From: Fonsecaea monophora
Taxonomy: Eukaryota; Ascomycota; Eurotiomycetes; Chaetothyriales; Herpotrichiellaceae
NCBI RefSeq assembly: GCF_001642475.1
Contig: NW_019173962.1
Coordinates: forward strand, 62,001 to 126,000
Direction of reading: 5' to 3'
Length of the DNA stretch: 64,000 nt
Shown piece after piece: positions 1 through 10,082 of the stretch. A program made the position numbers and the translations under genes. Positions within the stretch are counted from its first letter, which is position 1. Every line of letters starts with the position of its first letter. The notes under the pieces are model-generated. The model worked only from the letters and a program-made list of their open reading frames with translations, was not told the origin of the DNA and made no database searches.

Positions 1-3000
1 AGATCTTACAGGGCCTCCTCCCCTTCCCCGGAAATCACCTCTTCGACCGGCAGGCCTTCCACTTCCTGCTCCCACCAGCCAAACTCCCGCCAGAAAGTCT
101 GAGTCTGAGCCACACGAAGATAGAGCACTCTGGGAAGAGCTATCTCCGCCTCCGCTTTGCGTCCGCAAGACTAGACTCTCGGTAACTCCATCACAACCTG
201 AAGCAGAAGATCAGCAGCCAAAGACTCTCGATTCCGCAGGTTGCCAAGAGGTCCTTGAATCTCCAGCACCAGAGTACACACCGCTCACCCGTGAGTTTGT
301 TCTTCGACGTCTCCTTTCAGAAGAGTCATTCAAAGAAGCGACAAGAGCTCGCCCGGGAGTTCGCGAAGAGGAGGAATTAGACGCTGAAGTCATTGCACAC
401 CGTAAAAAGACCCTTGAAATTCTTGAATCCTCTCCAGAAGTGTATGAGTCTAATATCCCGTTGAAGAGAACCAAGACTTTCAAACAACGCCGCCGAGCAG
501 GCGCGACTTTCACGATGGATAGCCTTCATCCCGACTCTGCCTCAGGTATGACAGCTCATCGCCGCGAGGCAGTTCGGCTTGCCCAGGAACAACAGCGCGC
601 AGTTGTGGAGAAGTGCAAGAGATCGAAGCAAGCTGAACCTGATTATGTTTTTGATGAGTTGATTGGCAAAGGTAGCTTCGGTAGAGTGTACAAAGGGTGA
701 GCCAATCTAGGATTTCGAGCCTTCGACTTCCCTCCTCTGACTTGTTCATAGACGTCAGCTTTCCACCTCCAAGGTCGTTGCCATCAAAGTTCTCGACATC
801 GATGAAGCAGATTTTCATGCCTTTGGCGATCACAAGGACGAACAGATCCGAGACTTCAACCGGGAAATCAGGATCTTACGGCAAGCTCAAGAGAGTGGAG
901 CAGAAAACCTCAACCAAATGATCGAAGCTTTGCCGGTGCACAGTCAGCTGTGGTTGGTGTGTGAATATTGTCCTGGCGGCAGTGTTAAAACTCTGGTAAG
1001 TTTTAGTGATTGTGCATTATATTTCTGCCATACACCCTCCTTTGGAGTTTGGCCTTTTGAAGTTGTATGTTGTTTGACTGACATATGGAGCTGTAGATGC
1101 GAGCGACCAACGACAGACTTTCTGAAAAGTACATTGTAATTGTGGCAAGGGAATTAGCCAAAGCCCTCAAAGGTCTTCATCAAGCAGGTATCATGCACAG
1201 AGATGTCAAAGGTAGGCTTCATCCCCTTGCTTTGCATGAGTCTCTTCTTCGTCTACGCAGCCCTCTTTCCTGATACATGGCTCTAATATTAAGTCGTGGT
1301 CCTTCCAGCTGCCAATGTTCTTATTCACCAAGAAGGTCGCCTGGAATTGTGTGACTTCGGCGTTGCCACAATCCTCGACACCCAAACAGACAAGCGAAAG
1401 ACATTCATTGGAACTCTGCACTGGATGCCACCGGAGCTATGGACAGAGAATCCCGAGTATTCAGACGAAGTAAGTTGCTAGAATGGCCAGCGTGTACCTG
1501 TATTCGAAAACATACACATACCAGTCGGACCGAATGTCAAGACTGACACAAATTGCTAGGTCGATGTATGGGAATATGGCTGCACCATCTATGAGTGTGC
1601 CATGGGACGGCCACCAAATAGCGATCTCCGTGAGCGACAACAACTCAAAATGAGAATGAGACGCTTGAAGCAGGCCATCTCTCTTCCAGAAAATGAGAAT
1701 TTCAGTGACGGCCTTCGTTCACTTGTCTCCTACGCTTTAACTCCTGACGCCAACACACGACCATCAATGGAGGACGTGTTACAACATGATTTTCTAAAAG
1801 ACACAGAAGAGACACATCCGACAAGTATGCTCACCGAGCTTGTTCAAACATATTACGCTTGGCTGTTTAGTGGGGGTCAAAGAATCTCTCTGTTCATGCC
1901 TGGTGGCGCGGCGGCCGCTTCTGCCCAAGGTCCGGATGCCGACTTGGAATCTGATGATGAATGGAACTTTAGCATGACTCAAGATTTCGAAAAACGCGTC
2001 TCTGCAATCTTGGAGATCCCTGACTTCTCGGACTTTTCTCCTAGCGACAGCATGACAGGAGAAGAAACACCAAAAGGATTGAACAGACCCGGAGGTCTCT
2101 CACCCCCCAAGGAAATGACAGCAGCTCAAAAGGCCAACTTTGAAGCCCGCGTCAAACGAGGAGCGGATCTCTCCAACCTGTTCGACCAGGACAAGCCTGC
2201 ATACGAATACAAGACCAAAACAGATTTCATTCCGATCCCCGAACAACGGCGGATATCCGACTTGCCGTTCCGGGCCATGGCAGAGGACCGGCCTAGCTCT
2301 ATCGCATCCAATGTCATTGATCTCGGAGACTTTGATGAAGCCGACTACGCAGTTGCCGCTGCACCAAGAACTGATGACAAAATCCAAACCGCTTATGCTG
2401 CACCGCCATTGAAGGAAGAGACCATCAGACTTGCGGATGCATCTACACTTCGGGAGAAGCGAGCCAATTCCAAAGGCCCTCGGGACCCCAATAACCAATC
2501 TCTCACGGCTCGAAGAGCGTCGTCTGCAGAAGGTGTTGCGCCCTCGAGTACATCCGCGCATGATTTTGCAATGTCTCAAGAGGAATGGACTATTAAGAAC
2601 AGAACCAAAGCTCCTGAGCTGCAAGAGCCAGCCGAGATCACATCTTCTCGACCCGGTCACGCGACAATGGACTGGTCCTTCGCAAACGCAATGTCTGAGG
2701 CTGCAATGACGATCCCACAAATAAATGTAGCGCCCGAACCGGAGCCGACTAACGGTCATGATATTCCAGGACCACCAGAAGAGGAGATCGAGACAGAAGC
2801 CGATCCGGACGACAAGACCAAGAGACACAAGACAATGGATTGGTCATTCTCTTCCGCCATGGCTGAAGCCAAAGTTACCGAAGACTACGAAGAGGAAGAA
2901 TCCCTGGGATCGTCACCCCCAACGACCGCTCTTACATATCAGAAGCCTCATCCCGGCTCCAGACCGACACCAACCCGTCCAGCCCCGTTAGCGCGCCAAA

Positions 3001-3650
3001 TGACCATGCCGGTGACGATTGGTGACTTTGTTCAAGCTGAAGAACAGGAGATCCCTCGACCATCGACCGCTCTGTCTGAAGCATACAGTGATGTTTCTGC
3101 ATCATCGACGGACGTGGATCCGTTCGGGCTTGAGCGGGACAATGACGAAGACGACCGAGATCACCCGGGTCCTGCTACGATGGACGAAGACGTCAACATG
3201 GGTGGATTCTACTCTGGGAGAGGAAGGACGATGCTCGCCGGGTATTCCTCGGGAGCAACCACGCCATTGACGGCGTCCGGGCCGCGTCCGGCACCGTATG
3301 CTTTGGGACGACCGGCGCGTATTGGCGAGGACGGCTTTCCGGGCCCAAGTCACTCTCACCCGGCAGCATACAACATGCACCGGGTCTCAAACTCGTCCGT
3401 CACCTCGAATGCAACGGCCATTCCGGCAGGTGGCGCCCAAGGCCCCCTCGTGGCCTTCGTCCCGCCTGCATCGCCTCCCAGCACCGCCGCGATGTCCGCC
3501 AACGCCTCGAATGACGAGGTTGAGGCGGAGTTGATGCGGTTGCTGGAGGGGATGCAGGGGACGTTGAATGCTGCGAGGGAGGTCGTGGGTGGCCTTGAGA
3601 GGAGGAGAGCGCGGGGGGAGGAGGAGGAATGGGTGTCTGAAGAGGAGTAG
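1..3650 (+). CDS. Ste20/GCK-like serine/threonine protein kinase, 5' partial
   Basis: The reading frame is already open at base 2, so the N-terminus lies outside the window. Exons that restore one frame are 2-696, 752-995, 1097-1211, 1309-1469 and 1560-3650, giving 1,101 visible residues. The kinase domain starts near visible residue 222 with the glycine loop GKGSFGRVYKG. It continues with VAIK (Lys about 244), HRDVKAANVL (catalytic Asp about 349), DFGVAT and GTLHWMPPEL, and the HRDxKAAN form is typical of the Ste20/germinal-centre-kinase group. About 220 residues precede the domain and some 600 follow. The tail is acidic and Ser/Pro-rich with WSF-type repeats (see findings). Such kinases act in polarity, septation or MAPK signalling. 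The exact orthologue cannot be named from the sequence alone. The stop is TAG at 3648-3650. Confidence 0.9.
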
Positions 3651-5356
3651 ATGAGGGAGGGGGCTGGGCTGGGGAGGGTGGACGACGCAATGATAACGAC
3701 AGCCTAGATAAAAGAATCCAACGTCTTGTTTTGCAGAATTCTTTTCAGGAATGTTCCACACAGTGTGTGCCTGAGCTATATTCCGTATGACGTGAGAGGT
3801 TGTAGATGTACGTGCGCCGTCCGAGCTTTGCATCAGATACCCACGACGGTCTCTGGTTCGGCACTCGTAACAAGTGGCCCCAGAACTGTAACACACTGAC
3901 CCATTCGTACTTATTTGTATGTGCTTCGGTCCCTAAAGCTATTTCCGCTGTCTTGCCCTGTTTAATTTTCCCGCGGGACAGGACAGGGGGACAGGGAGGC
4001 CCCGAGCGGGCGGCGGGGCGGAACCCAAAAAGAGAGACGCACCCATATCGTGCAACGGCGACCAGCAATCAGTACCAGCAACCAGAATTGGAATGGGAAA
4101 ACGCGAAAATATATAAAAAAATAGTCCCCGAACAAGTCGTCGCCAACGATTCTTTCGCTGACTCATCACCCTCCGCTTTGCTCTCCCGCTAACGACTATT
4201 TAGTCCATTCGCTCTCTCTCGTCCGCTCTCTTCCACTCGCTTCCTCTCTTCTGCGCTCACCCTTTCACTCCCCCATGCTCCTTCATACTCCCTCACGGCT
4301 CTGGCCCGCTCCTGCCGTTCTCCCTCGCATATCGGTGAGGCTCCCGTTCGGGCTCTCGTCTTATCGGTGCGAACGTTGTAGATATCTAGCCTTGTGGTAA
4401 CTTTACCCAATCATATCTCTAATAGCCCGTTTCGGCCCTAATAAAAGGTAGGATCCCTGAGAGGATGCCCTACTCTGTTACTGTACAGGGTTAGGTTAAC
4501 TAAACCCCAGTGTTACGGACAGGCGAGAGAGGGCCGCCAGGCCAGAGCAGGATACAGAAAGGTTAGCCGGGGAGAGTGACGACATGGCACGTAGCCTGGC
4601 TCTGTTCTGCCCTCAAGGCTGAGCAGAGCCAGGGAGAGCCATGAGACAAAAGAAATCTATCTAGCCAAGAATTCTGTCCTAATACTAGGCCAGAAGAGGA
4701 AGGACCCTATCCTGGGACCTGTGCCTAGTCCAGGCAAATCACCCAGTCTCGCTATCCGCCTGTCCACTACAGCAAACCTCCCCATTACATTGTTCTGCTC
4801 GATAAATATCATCGCAAGCAGAATTGCCATTTTAATAGTTTTTACATGTTTGAATCACTCTCTCTCTCTCTCTAGTTAGGAAAGCGGACTTCCCCGAATC
4901 TTAGAGATAAGAGGAAAAAAACATACAGAGCTAGCGGGTTAGGACCCGTCAGGCACCGGGTTGAATTGGACCGCTGTGGAGATCCTAGTGTCTACGATTC
5001 CTACTATGCGGATGCATTCTCTTCGACTTACCACTATTCGGGACCAGTCAATACAAAGACCAGAAGACTAGTGTCTATAGATGGGGAAGCTTCACCTTCG
5101 CTTCTAGCCTAGGCGAGTCTCCAATGCCGTGTTCGCGTGCGGATGTCCTCAATAGCTTCAACACGCCGGGATCATTGCTCCGATCGGCTTTGAGATACAT
5201 AGATAGTTTGTCAAAGGGAAAAGATAACAGGACTTTGTGGATATTTAAGGGCGACGGACGCACCTCCGACTCTACAACTCGGACTACTCCTCTGTCTGCT
5301 TCTTCTGCTTCTCCCGCTTGGTTTGTACGTTGCGCCCACCTGAGCTTTTGGACATC
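3651..5356. other. intergenic spacer between kinase and asparaginase-like gene
   Basis: About 1.7 kb without a convincing gene. It holds the kinase 3' end, C/T-rich tracts around 4200-4330, a short (CT)n run at 4858-4873 and the promoter side of the asparaginase-like gene. Short ORFs here have no recognisable domain. Confidence 0.6.
4858..4873. repeat. (CT)n microsatellite
   Basis: A 16-base CT dinucleotide run in an intergenic spacer. Confidence 0.8.
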
Positions 5357-6905
5357 ATGTATGCTCGTCTCGTTGCCGCCGTTTGCCTGGCTGCCGGAGC
5401 TCTCGCTGCTCCTCTTGGCGGCCCGGCGACCCTTGACTATATCTCAAGCAATGCCTCGTTGCCCAAGGTTGTGTAAGTCTTCAGCAAGCTCCCTTCCGTT
5501 GGGGGGCCCCCAAGCTATCATCAAGTGGCCCATCTCGGTACATATAAGTCGCTCAAAAGTCCACCCGGGCTAACTCGAAACTATAGTGTTTTTGGACCGC
5601 TCTCAGCCACCCTCATGTCAGCGTCCAACTGGAGTCGTGTGGACAACATCAACTATGGCAGCGGTGTAGGCCCAACGTTCCCGGAGCTGGTTGCAAACGT
5701 ATCAGAGGTGTTGCAGGTCGCCCAGCTATCTTATATCAGCATACCATCCCCTGGCGGCAGCTCAAACATAAACTCATCCACTTTCCTGAACGTGTCGCAG
5801 ATCGCAAACAGGTTGCTCTGCTCGCCAGGCTCTGATATCACTGCCGCCGTCATGATCCACGGCACCAACACACTTGCGGAGACGGCATTCGGCGTGGACC
5901 TGACATTCCAGTGCAACAAGCCCTTTATCGTCACAGCCGCCATGCGTCCCGACACGTACCTTTCGCCGGACGGCCGTGCCAACTTCTACCAAGCGGTTGC
6001 CGCCGCCGTGTCTCCTGACACCGTTGGCCGCGGCGGCCTGATATCCTTGAACGACCGTTTGACCAGCATATTCTACTCGACCAAGCTGGATGCCAACACA
6101 CCCGATACCTTCAAATCGCTCGAGCAGGGTAACGTTGGCGTCTTCCTGGCCGGTCAGCCGTACTACTACTTTGACGCTGCCCTGCCTACTGGCCGCCCTT
6201 ATTTCGACATCAGCACCACAACGGTTCTGCCGAGTGTGATCACTCTCTACGGACACCGTAAGTTGCCATTAAGATTTTGAGCCAGAAAAGTTAGCTTCAT
6301 ACGTTCAGTGCTAACCCCTTACCACAGAGGGATTTGACGCCTCTCTCATGTACGCTGCGGTCGCCAACGGTGCAAAGTAAGTCGCAGTGACCGCCAGGAA
6401 TGACTGGGTAGTTGTCTATGTCCAGGTCTGACTTAACTCTCTCTCTAGGGGCTTGGTGATTCTCGGTGCCGGCGCCGCTTCGCTCAGCTCTACGGCAACA
6501 GCAGCCGCCACCGACCTGTACGCCCGTGGAATCCCCGTTGTCGCGGCGCCGCGACCCATCACCGGTGCTGGTGTTCCAGGAATCACTCCCGGTCCAGTGT
6601 AAGTGGCATGAGAACAGAAACTTTTTTTTTTTTGCGGCTCAAAATCCCGTGATCAAGCATCTCATTTTTACCTTCCCAAGCTTTTTTTCCATTTATATCA
6701 GGTTGCTAACGTATTGGGTAGGATCAAATCTGGTTATGTCGGAGGTGATCAGGCTCGCGTCATGCTGCAGTTGGCCATCAATGCCGGTTACAGTCTCGAC
6801 CAGATTCGCGACCTCTTCGAGGCGCCCCTGCGCAAGGCTGTTTATGGTCCGTGGGCCAACCAGCTTTTCTACGGTATCGTGTCAAACCCAGACCATATCT
6901 TTTAG
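5357..6905 (+). CDS. secreted L-asparaginase-family protein with altered active-site loop
   Basis: Five exons (5357-5472, 5587-6257, 6328-6376, 6449-6598, 6722-6905) join in frame to give 389 residues. The N-terminus MYARLVAAVCLAAGALAAP looks like a cleaved signal peptide, so secretion or wall localisation is expected. Type II asparaginase landmarks are clear: HGTNTLAETAF at about residues 130-140 (family HGTDT), AMRPDTYLSPDGRANF, and a lysine at about 205 in STKLDANTPDTF. The first signature, normally ATGGTIA just after the leader, reads FGPLSATLMS here, and the Asp of HGTDT is Asn. It is therefore recognisable as a family member, but hydrolysis of asparagine is uncertain. Start choice: this ATG gives the signal peptide, and exon 1 ends at a GTAAGT donor. 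Confidence 0.85.
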
Positions 6906-8081
6906 AGATAGAGTAGTGTGACAATTTGCCCTCACTGGACCTTTTTTTTTTATTATTATTACTAGCTTTGTACTTCGTTTGTTCCATTCCCCAACGCTCT
7001 GTCACGTGCCCGAGTATACATAAAAAGCGGCCTGGGTCCCTTTCCTGAACGAATATGGTAAAAGGATAAATCATTGTTCGGGGTATATATTATGCACACA
7101 TTACTCGTAAGAAAGAAGAGGAGATTGGCGAGAGCGAAAAAAACGAACAAGCGATTGAGCAGGCAGGAACCTCGGGAGTGATCCGATCTGGTTTCGTCTA
7201 ATATGGACTGGATCTAACATGAAGGCACTAGTGGTAGTAGTATAGTGTACGAGGTAAAAGTAGTGTATTGTCTTGGTGTGGACTGGACTGGAGTGGCAAG
7301 GGGGAACGACAAGATAAGGTACCTATGTAGGTAACTAACTCGGCAGTCGGGACGGAGGGTATCAGAGGGTAATGTATTCGGTATGTACGTATCCGAACCC
7401 CGGTAGGCGGTCCTCGGTCCTGTGCTCCGATCACACTACCCCGAACTTGTCTGTAGGTGTGCTGCGTTGTTGTCTGTCTGGCTGTCTGACCAGCTCACTG
7501 GCTCTGTAACCCTGCTCTACCGAGTCCTCGCACTCATTTCGCAGCAGAGACTCGCGATTCGTCCATATTCGTGTTCATCATCTTCATATTATATTCATAT
7601 TCATATCCATCATCACATTCACATCCAAAACAAGAACGAACCATATCGTCATGTTTCATCTTTTGGCATTATCAATACTCCCTTGTCGCAGTAGCAGTAA
7701 CAGTAGCAGTGTATATATATATCGCAAGCGGTGAGCCGCGGTATCAACTGGGCAAGGAAAAAGGAAAAAGACAATGGATTGTCACCAAAATCACGAGTGG
7801 GTGCAGTCGGGAGGGTCGTTTATGTTGTTGGGTCATGAGGGGAATCTCTCTCTCTCTCTCTCTCTCAACGGTCCTTTGCTGCCGGTACATGATCCACACG
7901 CACAGACACTTGTTCTTTCGCAAAGAAGGTCTATCCCGCTTTTGTTGCCACTCCCCAAAGGTACAAAGAGAATCGAGTTTGTTGTCACAGGGTCCCACAT
8001 CGTCCACCTCGTACGATCCCTTCTCTCCTCGCAATGCGTCCCATATCTCCTATTTCCGTCTGTCCGAATCAAAAACCGAGT
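6906..8081. other. intergenic spacer, convergent 3' ends
   Basis: Lies between the 3' ends of the asparaginase-like gene (+) and the MFS permease (-). It contains a copy of the 10-mer GTACGAGGTA (7247-7256) and a (CT)n run at 7845-7866. No gene is seen. Confidence 0.6.
7845..7866. repeat. (TC)n microsatellite
   Basis: A 22-base TC dinucleotide run in the spacer downstream of the permease gene. Confidence 0.85.
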
Positions 8082-10082
8082 TTAAATACCATTCTGGCCG
8101 TTCAATTCCCGGTCCTCGGGGATCTTCTCATTCTCCATTCCCTTTAGGTTGGGTGACTTGGTGGACCGCTTGAAGTAAGACGAAACCTCAGAGTGGAAGT
8201 CATCGTCATCCTCAGCTTGGGCAAGTTCGTCGGCCTCCTTCTCCTCGGCTCTGGCTTGCATGCGGGCTTCCCACTCGCCACGCATCTCCTCAATCCGCTG
8301 CTTGAAGTCAAGCTCAGGGTCATACGGCTTGCCGACTCCACGGAGGCGCTCCCACAAGCTCAAGTGCTTGGGGTGGATGGCGATACCATGGTAGTCCTTC
8401 TCGCGACCGGCGCGGATGTAGGCCCACCGGCGTTCTTGTTCCTTGAGATCGAGGCCGGTCGTGTCGGGCATGAAAAGAACGTTGATGATGACACCAGCAA
8501 GACCAAACCACGGGACAACCCAGAACTTGGTCTGGGTGGACCAGTAGCTGTAGCCGACGGCGGCAGTCAGAGCGCCCAACTTACCGACAGCAGCGGAGAA
8601 ACCGTGTGCCGTAGCACGGACGGCGACAGGGTAGACTTCAGCGGCCGCAAGGAAGGTGACACAGTTGGGACCAAATTGCTGGAAGAACGACGACAGGAAG
8701 TACATGGTCTGGAATTCCTTGATGTGGTCGCGAGAGGTGTAGTAGCTAAGCTGGGTGCCGGGAATAATGAAGAAGATAAAGTCCATCAAGAAGCCGAGTG
8801 ATTGCATGTGCTTGCGGCCATATAGCTTGTTGTCAACCAAGAAACTGGCCAGGTAGTAACCGCATAATGACACACCAACGTTGATCAGGTTGTACAGCCA
8901 ACCGGGCATGATGGATTTCGTCTCAGGCATGATGACACTGATGAACTCGCTCTGGAACAACTTGTTGCCATAGAAAAACACGTCGTTCATGTACCACGTG
9001 CCAGCAGTAGCGATGACACGACCGCCAAAGTAATAAAAGGTCAACTTGAGGGATTCAACGTCGTAACCGGTGACGGCGTTCTTCTTCTTGGCAATTCTCA
9101 GCTGCCTGTTGGCGCTGGCCTTGACTTTGAAGGTACGGAAGTAGATCAGCCAAGCGGTACCGACGGCGGGAATGGCAAAGGAGACACGGTAGGTGTACTG
9201 GGCAGCGACCTTGGAGTACGGGGCGTTGCCGCTACCGTGGTGGAAGACCAAGAGCAAAATGATGAGGATGACCTGGTTGAAGAATTGACCCCAACCTTGC
9301 ATCAAGAAGGCGCTGACGACCTTGCGACCTCTGTGCAGACGATCCTCACGGGTCGACACTTTGCCGGAACCGACAGCGTTCTCCATACCAGAGGTGGCAG
9401 TCATGGGATATTCACCTCCGACACCAATGCCGTAGAAGAAGAGCGACCAAGCGTAGCAGATGACCCAGCCGTTTTGGGTAACACCCCAGGCGCAGACCAG
9501 CATGACGAGACCGATGAACATGATTGTGGCATCCTGGATCAAACCCCAGCGACGGCCGATCCAGTCACCAATGACACCGACGAGGATTTGACCACAGATG
9601 ATACCACAGATTTCAAGGTAGTCGACAGCGTTGATCCACGTCTTGCTGCAGATCTTGTTGGATTTCCAGCAATCGGGGAATGCGCCTTGGAAGAGCGGCT
9701 TGATGTTGCCAATGGAGAAGAGCACGTAACCTTCCAGACCGAGACCGGCACCGGGGAGAACCATGTTGCGGAAGTAGAAACCGACGGGCGCCAGAGGGTC
9801 CTTCTTGAAGATTTCCCAGAAGGCGGAGAACTCTCTCCTGGTCTCTTCTCGGTCGACCTTGGAGACGAACTTGACTCGCTTGATGATAGGGAGGTCAGCC
9901 CAGTAGACGCCATTCTCGTCGTACAGGTCGTCGGGTTTCAGGAGGTATCGGAAGACGTCCTTCTCATTTGTGGTCATGTCCAGATGAGGATCCTCGAAGG
10001 GGGCGTGAGTACCCGAAACATCGGGACCATGCGGGGGATTGGGCCCATATCGCGTGACCTCGTCCTCTCCGTTGCCAGCCAT
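8082..10082 (-). CDS. MFS phosphate-type (PHS family) H+ symporter
   Basis: A single uninterrupted exon of 666 codons from ATG at 10082 to a stop at 8082. A hydrophilic N-terminus of about 105 residues precedes the membrane domain. Family features are GLEGYVLFSIGNIKPLF in the first helix region, the loop GDWIGRRWG (MFS motif A type, between helices 2 and 3), and GVGGEYPMTATSG, the counterpart of the PHS signature GGDYPLS. Many hydrophobic segments follow, consistent with about 12 helices, then an acidic, charged C-terminal tail of about 90 residues (ADELAQAEDDDDF). It is expected in the plasma membrane as a proton-coupled importer of inorganic phosphate or a phosphorylated organic compound such as a glycerophosphodiester. 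The substrate cannot be decided from sequence. Length is somewhat above the 520-600 usual for PHO84-like carriers because of both tails. Confidence 0.87.
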   Translation of the reverse strand: MAGNGEDEVTRYGPNPPHGPDVSGTHAPFEDPHLDMTTNEKDVFRYLLKPDDLYDENGVYWADLPIIKRVKFVSKVDREETRREFSAFWEIFKKDPLAPVGFYFRNMVLPGAGLGLEGYVLFSIGNIKPLFQGAFPDCWKSNKICSKTWINAVDYLEICGIICGQILVGVIGDWIGRRWGLIQDATIMFIGLVMLVCAWGVTQNGWVICYAWSLFFYGIGVGGEYPMTATSGMENAVGSGKVSTREDRLHRGRKVVSAFLMQGWGQFFNQVILIILLLVFHHGSGNAPYSKVAAQYTYRVSFAIPAVGTAWLIYFRTFKVKASANRQLRIAKKKNAVTGYDVESLKLTFYYFGGRVIATAGTWYMNDVFFYGNKLFQSEFISVIMPETKSIMPGWLYNLINVGVSLCGYYLASFLVDNKLYGRKHMQSLGFLMDFIFFIIPGTQLSYYTSRDHIKEFQTMYFLSSFFQQFGPNCVTFLAAAEVYPVAVRATAHGFSAAVGKLGALTAAVGYSYWSTQTKFWVVPWFGLAGVIINVLFMPDTTGLDLKEQERRWAYIRAGREKDYHGIAIHPKHLSLWERLRGVGKPYDPELDFKQRIEEMRGEWEARMQARAEEKEADELAQAEDDDDFHSEVSSYFKRSTKSPNLKGMENEKIPEDRELNGQNGI

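Noticed and set aside
2100..2828. 242-codon minus-strand frame inside the kinase gene
   Set aside because: It lies entirely opposite the kinase tail and has no recognisable domain. Codon-bias shadow.
4440..5090. Possible solo LTR (TGTTACGGACAGG start near 4510)
   Set aside because: No matching terminal sequence, target-site duplication, primer-binding site or second copy could be found in the window.
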